Part shown: positions 14,345 to 26,550 of the stretch, one piece after another
Layout: every line of letters begins with the position of its first letter
Numbering within the stretch: the first letter of the stretch is position 1
Assembly (NCBI RefSeq): GCF_040054535.1
Contig: NC_090796.1
Span: 15,589,501 to 15,653,500, forward strand
Reading direction: 5' to 3'
DNA length: 64,000 bases
Source: Antennarius striatus
Taxonomy: Eukaryota > Chordata > Actinopteri > Lophiiformes > Antennariidae
Position numbers and translations under genes: made by a program
The notes under the pieces: model-generated
What the model saw: only the letters and a program-made list of their open reading frames with translations
The model's database searches: none
Told to the model about the DNA's origin: nothing

Positions 14345-16143
14345 CCCCCTTTTCTCCCTGAAACTTCTCCCCAGCCCCTTTAGCGGCCTACGCCAGCCGT
14401 CTCCTTCATTACATGCACCATGCATCCTGTCAGACGGGCGGGATACGTTCAGACAAAAAAAGGGGTAAGCTCATTTAAAGTAGCTCTAGTTTACTAACAC
14501 GGGGTTTATGCTAATAGAAGAGACTTTATTGGCTTCGGATCAAATGTCTAATTACATCTAAAATACTCTCCAGTGACTTTTAAGTCGACTCTTTTTTTGC
14601 GATTGCGGATGAGGAGATGATTCCAGACGTGGTTAGCTTGGAGAAAAGGCAGGTCTGACACACCAGGAGCCTCGTATATCTCCTAGAAATGGGATTTATA
14701 ATCCAGCTTACAGCATGATGTGCAGTGAATATACGGGTGGCACCCCCCCCCCTCCTTCCATAAAGGCCTCGGCCTTCTTTCTGGGTTTGATTTACAGTCG
14801 GAGCGGCTCGGCTCAGACGCCCTGACGAAACCTTTGTCAGTCCACAAACGACTGTTTTTGCTTTTGTGTGACTTATTTTTCTAACTTTCATCTTCATGAA
14901 CGATTTGGTTTTGACGTGGCCGCGCCCTTGACTCTCAGGGTTTAAAGGCAGATATGGAAATCTATTTAATTTACATGAGAACAAATACAAAATTTTTAGA
15001 TTCTGCTGGTTCTCCGAACTAGTTTTTGACACGAGCGACCAATAACGTCTCAGAAATCACCAGAACTCAAAACCAGATAAACGTATTTTAAATTTATACA
15101 GTCATTGTCGATGTCTAACATCACATTACATCTTAATTCTCTTACATGCAGATTCTAAAATAATGTTTTAACTGCATTTTTTTGGATTAAATTATTGTTG
15201 AAATATCAGGTTGATGTTTGCAGCAATTTTTTTTAACTTTGACGTCGTATATTTTGCGTATTAATTTCTTCACATTCATCTTAAGAGAAGGACAGTCCAT
15301 TGTGCTTTATGGAGCTGACCTTTTGCCAAAGCCCCCCCCTTGTAATTTCACCTTAATGTTGCTCCAGATGAATTAAGTGCGAGCTAATGATTAAGCTCTG
15401 GATCCATCAGACACTCGGGGAAGTTTTAGGGAGGAACAGCTCGGTCATTAAAACCTGCTGACAGAGATGGGAGAACAAGTTTCCCCTTTGATCCGATGGC
15501 AGACCTGAGCTCAGCCCCACGTCATCGCTCTCCCCGGCTTTTATTAACTCTCAGCTCCAGGAAACGTTCCAAAATTCTAAATATGCACTTGTGACTCTTG
15601 TGACTAGTAATGTATAAGGAGCAAAAAAAAAAACCCCAGCGTTTTCGCTCACATGCATTCATTTCGGATCACAAATGAGCAAAACAGAAAGAAATGTATT
15701 CATATTTAATTGTTTTTGTATCTCATTATTTTAATATTGTCATTATCCATTAAGATTGTTGCATTTATTATCTGACAAATACCAAACAAGCCCATTAATC
15801 TGTGAAATGAATGCCAAAGAGCTGATATGTCACATTCGTTTCAGCATGAATATATATAAAGCAGATTTTTTGGGGGGTATTTTCATTACAAACAATTCCT
15901 GAATTTCCAGATTAAATGCTTCTTTTTGCCTTGAATGCATCTATAAGGAATATAAGTCGATGTTTGTTATCTGGCAAAAGATGGATGGAGGCAGAATACG
16001 AGACAGAAAATCACCAAATCTTTGTTTGCTTGTTCTGAAAGAGCAAACTTTATTATTTCTTTCGGAGGGATTTATCAGCAGCATGAAATGTGTCCTGACT
16101 GAAGCCTCAGCAGGAGGCTGCGTGTGGAAATGAAGGTCTTCTG

Positions 16144-16157
16144 CTGCCCCCTAGAGG
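16144..16157 (-). promoter_or_regulatory. CTCF-like motif (minus strand)
   Basis: Read on the minus strand the sequence is CCTCTAGGGGGCAG, which fits the CTCF core well. No neighbouring gene is recognised. Binding is inference. Confidence 0.4.
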
Positions 16158-17393
16158 TGGAAAGAGGAACTGCAGGCAGTCCTGCAGCCACCAACACCCC
16201 CACTCCTGGGCCCCGCAGGGGCCCCGTAGAGGTGATCCAACCTGAGCATATCTGTGAGGTGATGCTGATGGAACAGATAATTCACATCATTATGTGGTTT
16301 TATATGAATATTATGTTTAAAACTGATTATTTCATCCCACTGTGGTCGACTGGGCTGCACAGTCAGACTGCAGATCGTCTATTTGCATTATTACGAGGGT
16401 CCATAATGCTGTTATGAAAAATAACGCAGCAGTTTATCGCTCGACGTGTTTGTAATTTTCAGCAAGAGCGTCAGGAAAATAAATCAAAGCGGTATTTAAC
16501 TAACGATTAGCACATCTGTTTAATACCGTAAAAAAAACAACGAATGAGTCGATATTCGCTTCCCCCTCCTCTCCTGAAAACGAGGCCTCGACGTGAAATA
16601 AAAAGAATTTTCCTTGTCGGAGCTTCGATTCGCTGTGAGAAGATGAAAATGTGAAGTGCATTAGGAGGCAGAAACGCTCCTAACATCTGTTTCCTTTGTG
16701 TTACAGAGGATATCTCTTTGTGGCCGGTAGTATCCGCCATGAGTGGCTGTTGGAATAATATTTGTGCCCCCCCTCCCTCCCTCCTTCAAACAGACACACT
16801 GTCACAGAAGCACTTGTCTACATTTTGTAGTTGCTGGAGGAAAATAATTGCCTTATCTGCAACCGTCAAAATGATGAATGCCCCGGAGAGCTCAGAGAAT
16901 TGACTGATGGAATTGGAGGGAAAATCTAATCCCTGATCTGAACACTTTGTATAATACATTAACCCCTCTGGTACAACAGGCTGCACACAAACAGATTTGT
17001 AAAGACTTGTAGAAATAAATTCAACAGAGACCGAAGGATCGATAAACATCAGGAGTTATGTCCTCGTCTGTAAGGAGTCAAACGAAGCGTCGGGAAACAC
17101 AAAGGCCTCGCGTGTGGAGGGATGAGTCAAAGTAAAATAAAAATAGAGATTTAACAGGATGCTGAGGAAACGTGTGCAGCGTTACCTGCAAGGAACAAAT
17201 CTATAGATAATATAGATCAATAGATAGGTCAAAGTCGGGTAGGATAGCGGATAAATACGTAATAAAATACAAGGACCAACAATAATGCAACTAAATTCAG
17301 AGTTATTACTTCATGTCGTCTTAGTTTTTATGAGCTGTTCAGGTGTTGGTCGTTGAATTCAGATAGAGTTAAAGAAAAATGGTTCACATTTTT

Positions 17394-17399
<6 letters not shown>

Positions 17400-17424
<25 letters not shown>
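17400..17424. repeat. (GA)n microsatellite
   Basis: About 12 uninterrupted GA units after a short A run. Confidence 0.93.
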
Positions 17425-17614
17425 CTTCGGAAGGGTTTAAAAATATTTCAGAAATATTTTGTGAAACTCTAAATCGTCTTTGTCTCAACTGTTTTAATTG
17501 ACAGCGGCGAAATATAATCCAGCAGATTTGGTCCGATTATTTCAGAGTCAGTGAATGCATCACGACAGCAGAGATAGTTACCTGCCTGTAACAGGTAGAA
17601 ACCCCCAGCTGGCA

Positions 17615-17660
17615 TGTCTACATGTCTTTGCCCCCCAAGGTGGGCAAAGACATGTAGACA
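17615..17660. repeat. perfect inverted repeat (19-bp stem, 8-nt loop)
   Basis: The left arm TGTCTACATGTCTTTGCCC (17615-17633) and the right arm (17642-17660) are exact reverse complements, separated by CCCAAGGT. The complementarity stops abruptly at both outer ends. The hairpin lies in non-coding DNA. It is too short to be an intact MITE, and a pre-miRNA would normally have a longer, imperfect stem. Its origin is unknown. Confidence 0.9.
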
Positions 17661-19162
17661 CACAAACAAAATAAGCAAACCTCCTAAATTTTTTTTTTTT
17701 TAAATTATGTGTTAAAACTTGCCCATAAATTTGCTGGGATAGGCTCCTGCAAACGCGCGTGACCCACAAACGCGGAATAAAGTGCGTGCAAAAATGAATG
17801 GATTGATGGATGATGTGTCAAATGTTTGCAAATGATAAAATGAAGTAAATATTTGAAGCTGATGTCCTTTATCAAGCGTTAAAAAAGAAAAACGCAAATT
17901 TTGCCACAAAACTTGCTGGCGATGTGTTCAAAGAACGACAGCGTTTGAACCTATCGTGTGTGAAATCGCCACCCTGCCTGAAAACGTGCAGCGAGCGTGA
18001 AATGCACCAGAGGATGATGGGACATGATCTTCCCTCCACCTATCGACCAATCAGCAGCAGATATGAAGGGATCTCTCTCCTGATTAAAACCACATTAACT
18101 TTTCATGACCTAATGTCCCAAAATGAAGGGTTTTTTTAAACGAATGACCGGCGTCTACTCATCATCGAGTTCTCCCTCTTTTTTGTCACACTTGGATGGA
18201 ATATATTATCCCCAATATTAGGAGAGAACATACCTGCAGCAGGTTAATGACCTCACACTTTCCACACCATTTCACTTAGCGGGCCATAGCCAGGAAAAGC
18301 TAAACGCTCAGCTCCAGCTTCACTAAATTATGAATTAGCCGAAAGGTGAGGCGATTAAAGATTCAGCGTTTTGCAGCCGGACCAATCAGAGGCCTCCTGG
18401 TTGGGCTCCAGGTGGGGTATCTTCCACCAGCAGGTTTTGATATCCATCATGGAGGCCATAAATATTGTAAGAGGAGGACAAATAATCCAGAAATAACCAA
18501 TCAAAGTGTTTCCCAATTGCTCTTTGCGGTGTTAGAAAAATCAAGAGCACAATCTTCATCTATATCCGCTATAATCAATAAATAAACCAGACACAGAAAG
18601 GCGCTGAATCGTGAGGATGGATGATATTTTTAATCAATAAATATTCATTCCAAACCACAATTATTTACACCAGCGAGCATCTTTTTAACGTCGAAACTAA
18701 ACGTTTGACGTTTTCGCCCACGGCGGCCTCGGGGCGTCGCGCGCTTCGCAAGCTAGACGGGTCAAACTGTGACGAGCGAATCGTCTGAACAAATGCTAAA
18801 TCACCAGCAAAGCAGCCAGAGAGAGATCAGCGACGTGTTTGTGCTTCCCCAAGGCTGGTCGGCATCTGTTCTACATGTGTGCAGCGGCAACATCCGTGTT
18901 CCACCAATTAATCGTGTCTGAATCAGAGTAAATATTTAACCGGGAAGCGCCAAAAGCGGGAATCGAGGCCCTCGATGCGTGCATCAGGAAGATTTATTTA
19001 AATATTCCATGCAAATGTTCTTATTTAGCGTCAGTGGTTTAGAACTTTTTCTTTACATCTTTATCCTGAGGAAAACTGTCGATTCAGACGGGATGAATTC
19101 TCCTGATTTGGTAAATTGGACTGATGTGAGTCCAATTAGGATCTTGACAGTTCAGGTCAAGG

Positions 19163-19176
19163 CCACCAGGGGGCGA
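19163..19176 (+). promoter_or_regulatory. strong CTCF-like motif
   Basis: The sequence CCACCAGGGGGCGA is essentially the consensus CTCF core. It lies about 0.4 kb before the TTGG repeat in a gene-poor region. The match is seen; occupancy is inference. Confidence 0.5.
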
Positions 19177-19574
19177 TATTTGTGCTTCCCAGACCAGCTT
19201 CCTGTCATGAGGTCATGCTTCTGCTTTATAATTGCCTTTGTTGATGCATAAAGTCAGTAAAACAGGTATGTTCATGTTCAGCGTGGGATGTTTTGCCCTC
19301 AAATCTCGTCTGGAGGAGCTCCGGGTCTCTAATGGTCTGTTTTCAAACTCAGGACTCCTGCAGGACGTGAGGTTTGTTGGGGTCTGTTGCTCCAACTGGT
19401 CATTATCTGGGGATTAGTGATGGTGGGGGAGCACGTACCCTCCAAACGGTCACTCCTCACACCTCCCCACTAAAGGAAATCAGGAGGCAATCAAAGCAGA
19501 AACCATGGCGACGGTCCAGACAGGAGGAGCCGCTCCGTCAGGAAGTTCAAAGGGATGTCAGTGATGATGAAACG

Positions 19575-19878
19575 GATGTTGGTTGTTGGTCGGTTTATTG
19601 GTTGGTTGTTGTTTTTTTTGATTGGTTGGTTGGCTGGTCAGATAATTGGTTGGTTGTTTTTTTGAATGGTTGGTCAGTTGGTTCATTAGTTTGTTGGTCT
19701 GTTGCTTAGTTTGTCTGTTGATTTTTGGCTGTTTTTTGATTGGTTGGTCGGTCAATCAGTTGTTTTGTCTCTTGGTTGGTTTGTTGGTTGGTTGGTCCAT
19801 TGGTAGGTTGGTTGGTTGGTTCATTGGTAGGTTGTTTGGTTGGTTGGTCTTTCAGTCGGTTGGTTGGTTGGTGTGTGT
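19575..19878. repeat. degenerate (TTGG)n repeat array
   Basis: About 300 bases are built from TTGG / TTGGTTGG words with substitutions and poly-T interruptions, giving a strongly G/T-rich plus strand. Open frames across it translate into W-L-V-G type periodic peptides, which is what the repeat itself produces, so they are not coding evidence. Confidence 0.92.
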
Positions 19879-20968
19879 TCCATTAAATTTGTCACTGTTG
19901 GTCAGATCCCAAATGAGCTTCGGCCCCCAGAGAACCCCTGGACCTTCTCTTCCTGGTGGGGTGCTCCTTCAGCAGACGCCGGGTTCTTGGTGTTCTCGGT
20001 TTGTTTGGTGTCTCTCTGGTAAACTGTTGGCATGTCGACCTGGTGGAGCAGACGCCGTCGTGTAAAGCATCGCTCGCGTTTTCACTGCTCCTGTATTTTT
20101 TGCTCTCAAATCAGTGAGTTTGTAAAACCAGGGGGGGCGGGAGGTTTTTAATTGTGGGGCCAAATTGAAGGTTTTAAGTTGTGTTTAAGGTTCACACAGT
20201 TTGAGGCCGTTTTAAAGGCCGTCTGGATCTCGGTGGGTGTTTACGGTTCAGTTTGACGTGCAGCGACACAAACACATGAATTATCTGTTTTACGAGGCGC
20301 TGCTCTGAGTTCACGTCGGTTTCTCCTCCATAAAAACACATTTAGTCTGTGTTTCCATGCCTTTAGAAATAAACAATCAAATCACCTGTAAACCAATCAA
20401 TATCTAAAGGATGCAGATAATCAACAAACAAGGGATTCTAGTAAATAAAATTCACAAAGACCAAACAAATTTACTATTTTATTTGCTAACTTGTGTTTAT
20501 ATTTGTGTGTGTAAATAGACAAAAGCACTATGAATATAATATAAATGTTATAAATGTTAAAGAGAGAAATCCTAACCTTAATGATAGAAACAGCCAAATT
20601 AAACACAATAAAATGTACTCACATTATGTTTTTATTGAATAAAGGGGAACAAAACAGAAAACTTTCTAACGTTCGATTAAATGACATTAACGTTCTGTTC
20701 TACTGTTCTTCATAAACGTGTGCTTTAGTCAATCGCTCATTTGATTATTTGTATTTATTGTTTATTATTCAACTGTTGAATGAAAACAAATAAAATATAT
20801 TTAAAAACATATTCATTAAAATTATTGGTTGTAAAATTAGGTAGAAATGTTACATTTGGTCAGAAATACGACAATTATTAATATGCCAAGTTGGTTAGTT
20901 TTAGCATTTCACACCCATATTTAAAGTCAAATCAGAGTTAGCGGCATCAGAAGAACACCACAACTACC

Positions 20969-20999
20969 TGGTTGGACTGGTTGGACTGGTTGGACTGGT
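20969..20999. repeat. short tandem repeat, unit GGTTGGACT
   Basis: Three to four tandem copies of a 9-bp unit, GGTTGGACT. It is unrelated to any gene seen here. Confidence 0.8.
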
Positions 21000-23365
21000 C
21001 CAATCAGGCATCAAGTCAGAACAAGACCCAATCCAATGCTTTTATTTTCCTGGTGATTTGATATTTGTTGGATCCGTTCCTATGCAGAACAGAACCCTTC
21101 AGGTTTGGAACTGACTCTCCTCTATGGCTCCAGTCACGTCAAGTCATCTGTCCTGGAGGAGGGGGTGACTGAGATGCGGAGGCCCCCGCCGCCTCCTGTG
21201 TCTGGTTTGATTGGCGGCATCTCTGTGAGAACCTCATTTACGAGCCAAGAACGAGGCCCGAGTGGCCCCGGGGTCCAACTGGCACTTCGTACAAATTCAA
21301 GGGTTTCGCCACGAAACGACAAATCCTCTAAATCTCTGTTTGCACTGCAGAGACGAGAGCTGGACCCACGTTCTGAACCGTTCATATTTAGGGCCCTTTG
21401 TGGGAGTTTAACTAAAGCTAGGGTGTTTGCACTTCCCAAAGCATGTTTATCTGCAGCATGCATTAGAACTACAGCCGGTTTATGCGCGAGAAATGGTGCA
21501 AAGGTATGAAAATGTTCTTTTCCTGCTGGCTGACTTGTTTCCTGCTGTGTTGACTCTTTTTTTTTTTTTTTTGCGTGTATTTAAGGTGGAATGCATTCAA
21601 TGCGTCTGCTGTTCAGCTCCATTTATAGATCTGGTGTTTGATTGTGGTTTTATTTCTTTTCCTTGCGATTTTGAGCGTGCATTCATTATTAATTTGTGGG
21701 CAGGTTAGGACAGCGCAGTAGCTCCATTTCTCCTGGTGACACATTAAAATCACCACAGTATATATTTGCTATGACAACTCAGAGTTCTAAATCCTGCAGC
21801 CTGTAATTATTGTTCCACTGATTCTCAAAATAAATCCTCTCTCGGTGACACAAATGACTCTTTGTCTCTCCTTTTAAGAAGAGAAGTGGTGCTCCAGAGT
21901 GAAAAGGTGACAAAGAAAGGCCACAATTTAAAGCTTTTTTTTTTTTTTTTTGGCTGCGGTTCATTTTCCCCGCCGTGTAAAAACGGATACTTCCTCTGGC
22001 CACTCCGGTCGGCCGCGAAAACATTTTTCAGAGGCTTTTATTGCATCCTTGCATCTGCGCGACGTGGTCGGCGTTCTTCATGGCATCTGTCACATCAGAA
22101 GACGGGAAGAGGCCTGTTATTACGCAGCCGAGGCTGGAGATGAATCTATAATTGGCGAATGCATCAGCATCAACATCGGTAAACGCTGCTTTTAGGCCTT
22201 AACTGTAATGCCTGTTTAATTGTCACTAATAGAGGCAGTAGAAAGGCACTTACTCTGTATCTGGAGCACAGCCAGCCGAGTGGGACAAATGGAGCGACCC
22301 ATTCAGCACTTGTACATTTTTTTTTTTTTTTAAACGGCCTCTTCGCTCTCGCTCGGTGTCGCCACAAAAGGAGGCATTGATGTAAAGGAAGACTGAAGCT
22401 TTGTGCTGAAAACACCAGAACTGGCTGAGGAACCAGGGCTCTCACAAAACGCAAGCCATGGCACAAACTATACTTGAGGAACAGCCTCTTTCATTGAGTT
22501 CGCTTTAACGTTTAAAAGTTTAAAATATGCAAAATACACTTTGTCCATGTTGCTGCGATCAACACTTGATGGGGAAAAAAAAATCACCCGTGTCAATCCC
22601 AGCTGGTCAAACATAACGCAGACGTGACTTCTGACCCCCGTGTCGGGTATCGTGAATGTTTCACGTTTTTAAAAAAAAAAATGCTTTTGTGTTTCTCAGG
22701 AAGGAATCTGGGTCTTGAAATTCCTCCTGTGCTTCCACACGGAAAAGTAAATACGGGGACAACACCTCTTCAGCATTAATGGCTTTTTTCTGTGCACCAC
22801 CTGCTGACCTAACCCCGACTATTTACTTAAACTCTCCCCTCACCCACAGAAAGCCATTGTTTGCTCTGTAAGGGGTGTGTGTGTGTGTGTGTGGAGGGGG
22901 TGATTGAAGCTAAACAGCAACATGTTCTTAAAGTCTTGGATATGCGTCTAAATTTGGGGATGGGAGTGATGCTTTCTGTTTTCTTGGGGGGGTGGGGGGG
23001 TGCATGAACGCTGAGCTCATAGTCAAAATGATAAAAGGAGCTCCAGCAAAAACAAATCCAACCAAGAGAAAACCAAGTAGGGAAGTGAAAAACAGGGAAA
23101 TTCCAGTTGGAACATGCAAACGCAATCAAGTTTACACTTTCACCTTCACCGTTTCTCCAAAGGAAGCAGATTTCAGGGTTTTTTTAGACATAGTTTTTAG
23201 CAAACAGCTCACAGAGTTTATTCTAAGAGTGAAAATCTGCCTTTACTGCACTTTTAAGACGCCACAATTATTCTTATTTTGAGCCGTTGGCGGCTGAGAT
23301 GGTCAGACGGCTTGAAGCGCCGCCAGCGTCTCGAAGATAGTCGTTTCCGTTCTGCAAGGGAACCC

Positions 23366-23410
23366 ACACAAACAAACAAACAAACAAACAAATAAACAAA
23401 CAAAATAAAA
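23366..23410. repeat. (CAAA)n simple repeat
   Basis: About ten CAAA units with a single AATA interruption, ending in an A-rich stretch. Confidence 0.85.
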
Positions 23411-25798
23411 TCAGAATCCTGATATGAAGGTGAGAAAATCATGATGACCATAAACAGACATAGATTCGGTGGATAAGGAGGATCATCATTCCAGTCCTGA
23501 ACCACATCCGATCTATTTCACGTCTGACTATGGTTATAATTATATGTTTAGAAAAACATAACAGCACTCATAAATCCACAGGTCGTCTTCTTCTTCATTT
23601 TAAGCTGCGAATCAGACAAACGTCTGGCTTTAATGACGAGGCGCTCACATGACGGGGGCCCTAACCCCTGACGTTTTATTTGAAGCAGCACGTTTCAGAT
23701 CCAGAAGCGCTTCCTGTGTAGAGACGGTGAGCGAGCTTCTGCTGATACGCAACAAAACCGCCAACAAGGGTTTTATGTAGCGTCGGGAAACTTTCCCAGA
23801 CGAGAGAAATCCGATAAATTTCCCAATAAGCGTTTTATTCACGACTAAAAGCTGCCTAAAGGAGCATTCCACTCAAAATGAAGATTCATTTATCACGACC
23901 GACTCCATCGTATCGCCTGCATCTTCCAAACCCCCTCATGGCTGATGTGGCAGGCCAACATTTAAGAGCAGGAGGGCGGGGTCACTTTACTTGCAGAGGG
24001 GGTGGGAAGGCTTTAATTCAGTGGAAAGTGGTTATTCTATATTTGCTCCAACCATACAGTTACTCCACCCTCCCCACATCCCACATGAAGCCTCTGCAGC
24101 GAGCAGTCAGAGCTCGTGAAGGAACAATTTCTCCTCATACTGGCTTAAATTCAGCCACTTCAGAGTTGTTAACACTTAATTAAAGAAGCGCAGCACACAC
24201 CCCCCCAAAAGCGACCAGATGATGATGATGAGGCTTTAAGATGTGGCTCTGCTTTGCTCAGATGAGTTCATTAATAAAAAATGTGAACCTAAAAGTCCAA
24301 AGTAGTGCGTTCAAAAGGAGACGGAGTGAGTTTTCTGTAAGCGGGTGGGGTCAGGTGGATGAAAATGACTCGGACCACATTGTATGTAAAGTTGGGGTAA
24401 TTGCTGGGTGTGCGGCCTGAAATAGCCGGGTCCACGGCGCTAAGCACAGCCTCCACAGGGTCCCTTCCTTCCTGCCGCCTCCGAGACCAACATGTCAGTG
24501 TGCAAAAAGGTTAAACATTTGGTTTAGGCAGAACAACAAGAAGCCAGAAAGGGTTTGGAAATTAGTGACTGCTTGTGTTTGACACGAGTAATGACCTGTG
24601 GATGTGTCTTTTATAGATCTTCGTCAAATAAACGTGCAAATCTTTCCGCTAATGGAGCCAATAAAGGAGCAGTTCTTCCACAGATGAAGCACCAGGCCTC
24701 CTCCTCCTCCTCCGGCGATGGGAAGTCATTTTAAAGTTCCTTCCTCCTGCAGATATTTCTGGAGCTTCACCCAAGAACAGCATCGCAGAATCGTCCTCCA
24801 GCTGGAGACAATGGGGACTTGTTTTTGAGATGTAAAAACGGGTTTGCCAACTTTGGAATTACCAGTTGCACAACAGTGAATTACTACCAACCCACCACCA
24901 AAGCACAAGAAAGAATGCACGCATTGGTTTTCCTCGTTTCGATGAAGGCGTCATGACATTTGGAGATAAAGCTGCTTTGTCCTGGCTGCAAATTCTAATA
25001 AACGGTGAAATTTGGCCACTTCAAAACAATATTTATCACGATTGCTCAATTGGTGTGTGGTTGTACAAACAGATGACATTGAGTGAGTTGCATTCAATTA
25101 TTCTGTAAAATACAGGTATGCATCGGCTTATGTCATTTGGAGTTATGTCGTTCGCGATCATACGTCAGTTTTCCCAAAAAAATACACGGAAAAATAAAAA
25201 ATCAGGTTTACATCATTTTGTCTGCCCAAAATATTAGAATCATAAAATCACTAGTACACCGTTAAAAGCACATATCATGTTACTGTACAATAAATTAGAA
25301 TAAAAACATAACATCACATTATTATCCCATAGCAACCCCCGTGAACCATAATAAGGAAGAGGCTGAAGATGAGACAGCGATAATTATTCTGTACTTTTTT
25401 TTTTTTTGAATGTAATTGTTTATAAGCTTAAAATAGATTTGTATTAATTATTATTGAAATGCCCTCATTAATAAAGTTCAATACAGAATTGGGAATGGTT
25501 ATCTACACAATTTTATTTATTTTTTGCTCTAAAACAAATCCCCATCTTCTACTGTTGTCAGTTGGCTGATGTGATAAATCATAAGTGTTATTAAGGTTGC
25601 ATTAAATGCATGGAAACTGTACTTCTGCACATAGTATGCATCAATCTGTTGTTGCTCAACCTTAAAAAAAAACAGCTTACCAAGATAACAAAATGAGGAC
25701 GTCACCTTTCACACCAGTCAGCTTTGTGAACAACCTGCCACCGTTATGGGCGCGACATCTTCACAGAAAAAGTGAGAGTTTGCCATGTTTTGACGGGA

Positions 25799-25804
25799 TT
25801 TATT
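25799..25804 (-). terminator. possible chst3 polyadenylation signal
   Basis: AATAAA on the minus strand about 750 bases downstream of the chst3 stop codon. I see no nearer exact AATAAA on that strand, but variant signals could be used. Transcript data would decide. Confidence 0.25.
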
Positions 25805-26550
25805 GCGAAAAGACAAGCTGTAAATGCACAGACTGGAACATCAGCAAACAATGTCAAAGATTAAAGTATCAGCTCCTCTTTTTATCACCAGCTGAAAGAC
25901 TTGTGTCAACACACAGAGATCTGCCAGCCAATGTCACACAATCCTGCAAACCAGCTGCAGTTGGAATGCATTCAGCGGCAGCGTAAACCTGCTTTTACAG
26001 GACGGGCCCTTAAAAAGTCGCAAAGACTGCTTCAAACGTTTTTTTTGGTCAATTATGAGCATGCATGTACCCCAAACTACAGTACGCGTGCAATTAAAAT
26101 ACCCCATCAGAGGGGGGAGTGACAGCACATGGAGCACATTCAGAGCAGGAGTCGTAGCGCCGTTAAACACTGTTCAGAAATAAATGAGCAAATCTCATGC
26201 TAAGAAAAACATATCTCACGTTGAAAAACAGTCATATTTGGAGTTTCCTTCAAGTTTCTTTGGTGTCATGTTGCTGATATTTATATTTCATTAACAAACA
26301 CCTGTATTTGCTGAAGCATTAAATTTAGCAGGACAGGCTAACGGTAGCATTGTAGAAAAAATACAGTCGGAGTGCAAGAACAAAAACACCTTTCTACGTT
26401 CAGTTTCAAACACCCTCTCATAGATAAAGGCTTTTGTTTTTTTCATCACTTTTAAATTAAAAAAAGGCTTTAAATAACACAGTGTTGGGGTAAAATACCC
26501 TAAAAATGTCATTCCAGGGTTTCAAGAGTTGATGAGTTAAATCTGAAACT

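Larger units (their letters stand above)
13750..19574. other. gene-poor non-coding stretch
   Basis: No supported gene. It contains a CT microsatellite, a GA microsatellite, a perfect 19-bp hairpin (17615-17660), two CTCF-like motifs and a small CpG-rich patch near 18,700-18,760. The 150-residue open frame on the minus strand near 14,580-15,032 has no recognisable domain and is probably chance. Confidence 0.55.
19879..26550. other. gene-poor non-coding stretch, including the possible chst3 3' UTR
   Basis: No supported coding exon. It contains a short 9-bp tandem repeat (about 20969-20999), poly-T tracts (about 21558-21571, 22318-22331), GT (about 22877-22892) and CAAA (about 23366-23410) simple repeats and an AT-rich segment at 20,400-20,900. 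The 134-residue frame at 21,105-21,509 has no domain. The right end, up to about 750 bases, may be the 3' UTR of chst3. Confidence 0.5.

Noticed and set aside
14580-15032. 150-residue minus-strand frame
   Set aside because: Composition and content are unlike any family I know, and no neighbouring exon or promoter signal is visible.
19374-20065. Long open frames rich in W, L, V and G
   Set aside because: They come from the degenerate TTGG repeat; the periodic peptide is the direct translation of the repeat, and no start, splice or domain evidence supports a gene.
21105-21509. 134-residue open frame on the plus strand with an opposing 109-residue frame
   Set aside because: No domain, no splice context, and both strands are open over the same GC-rich patch, which is typical of chance.
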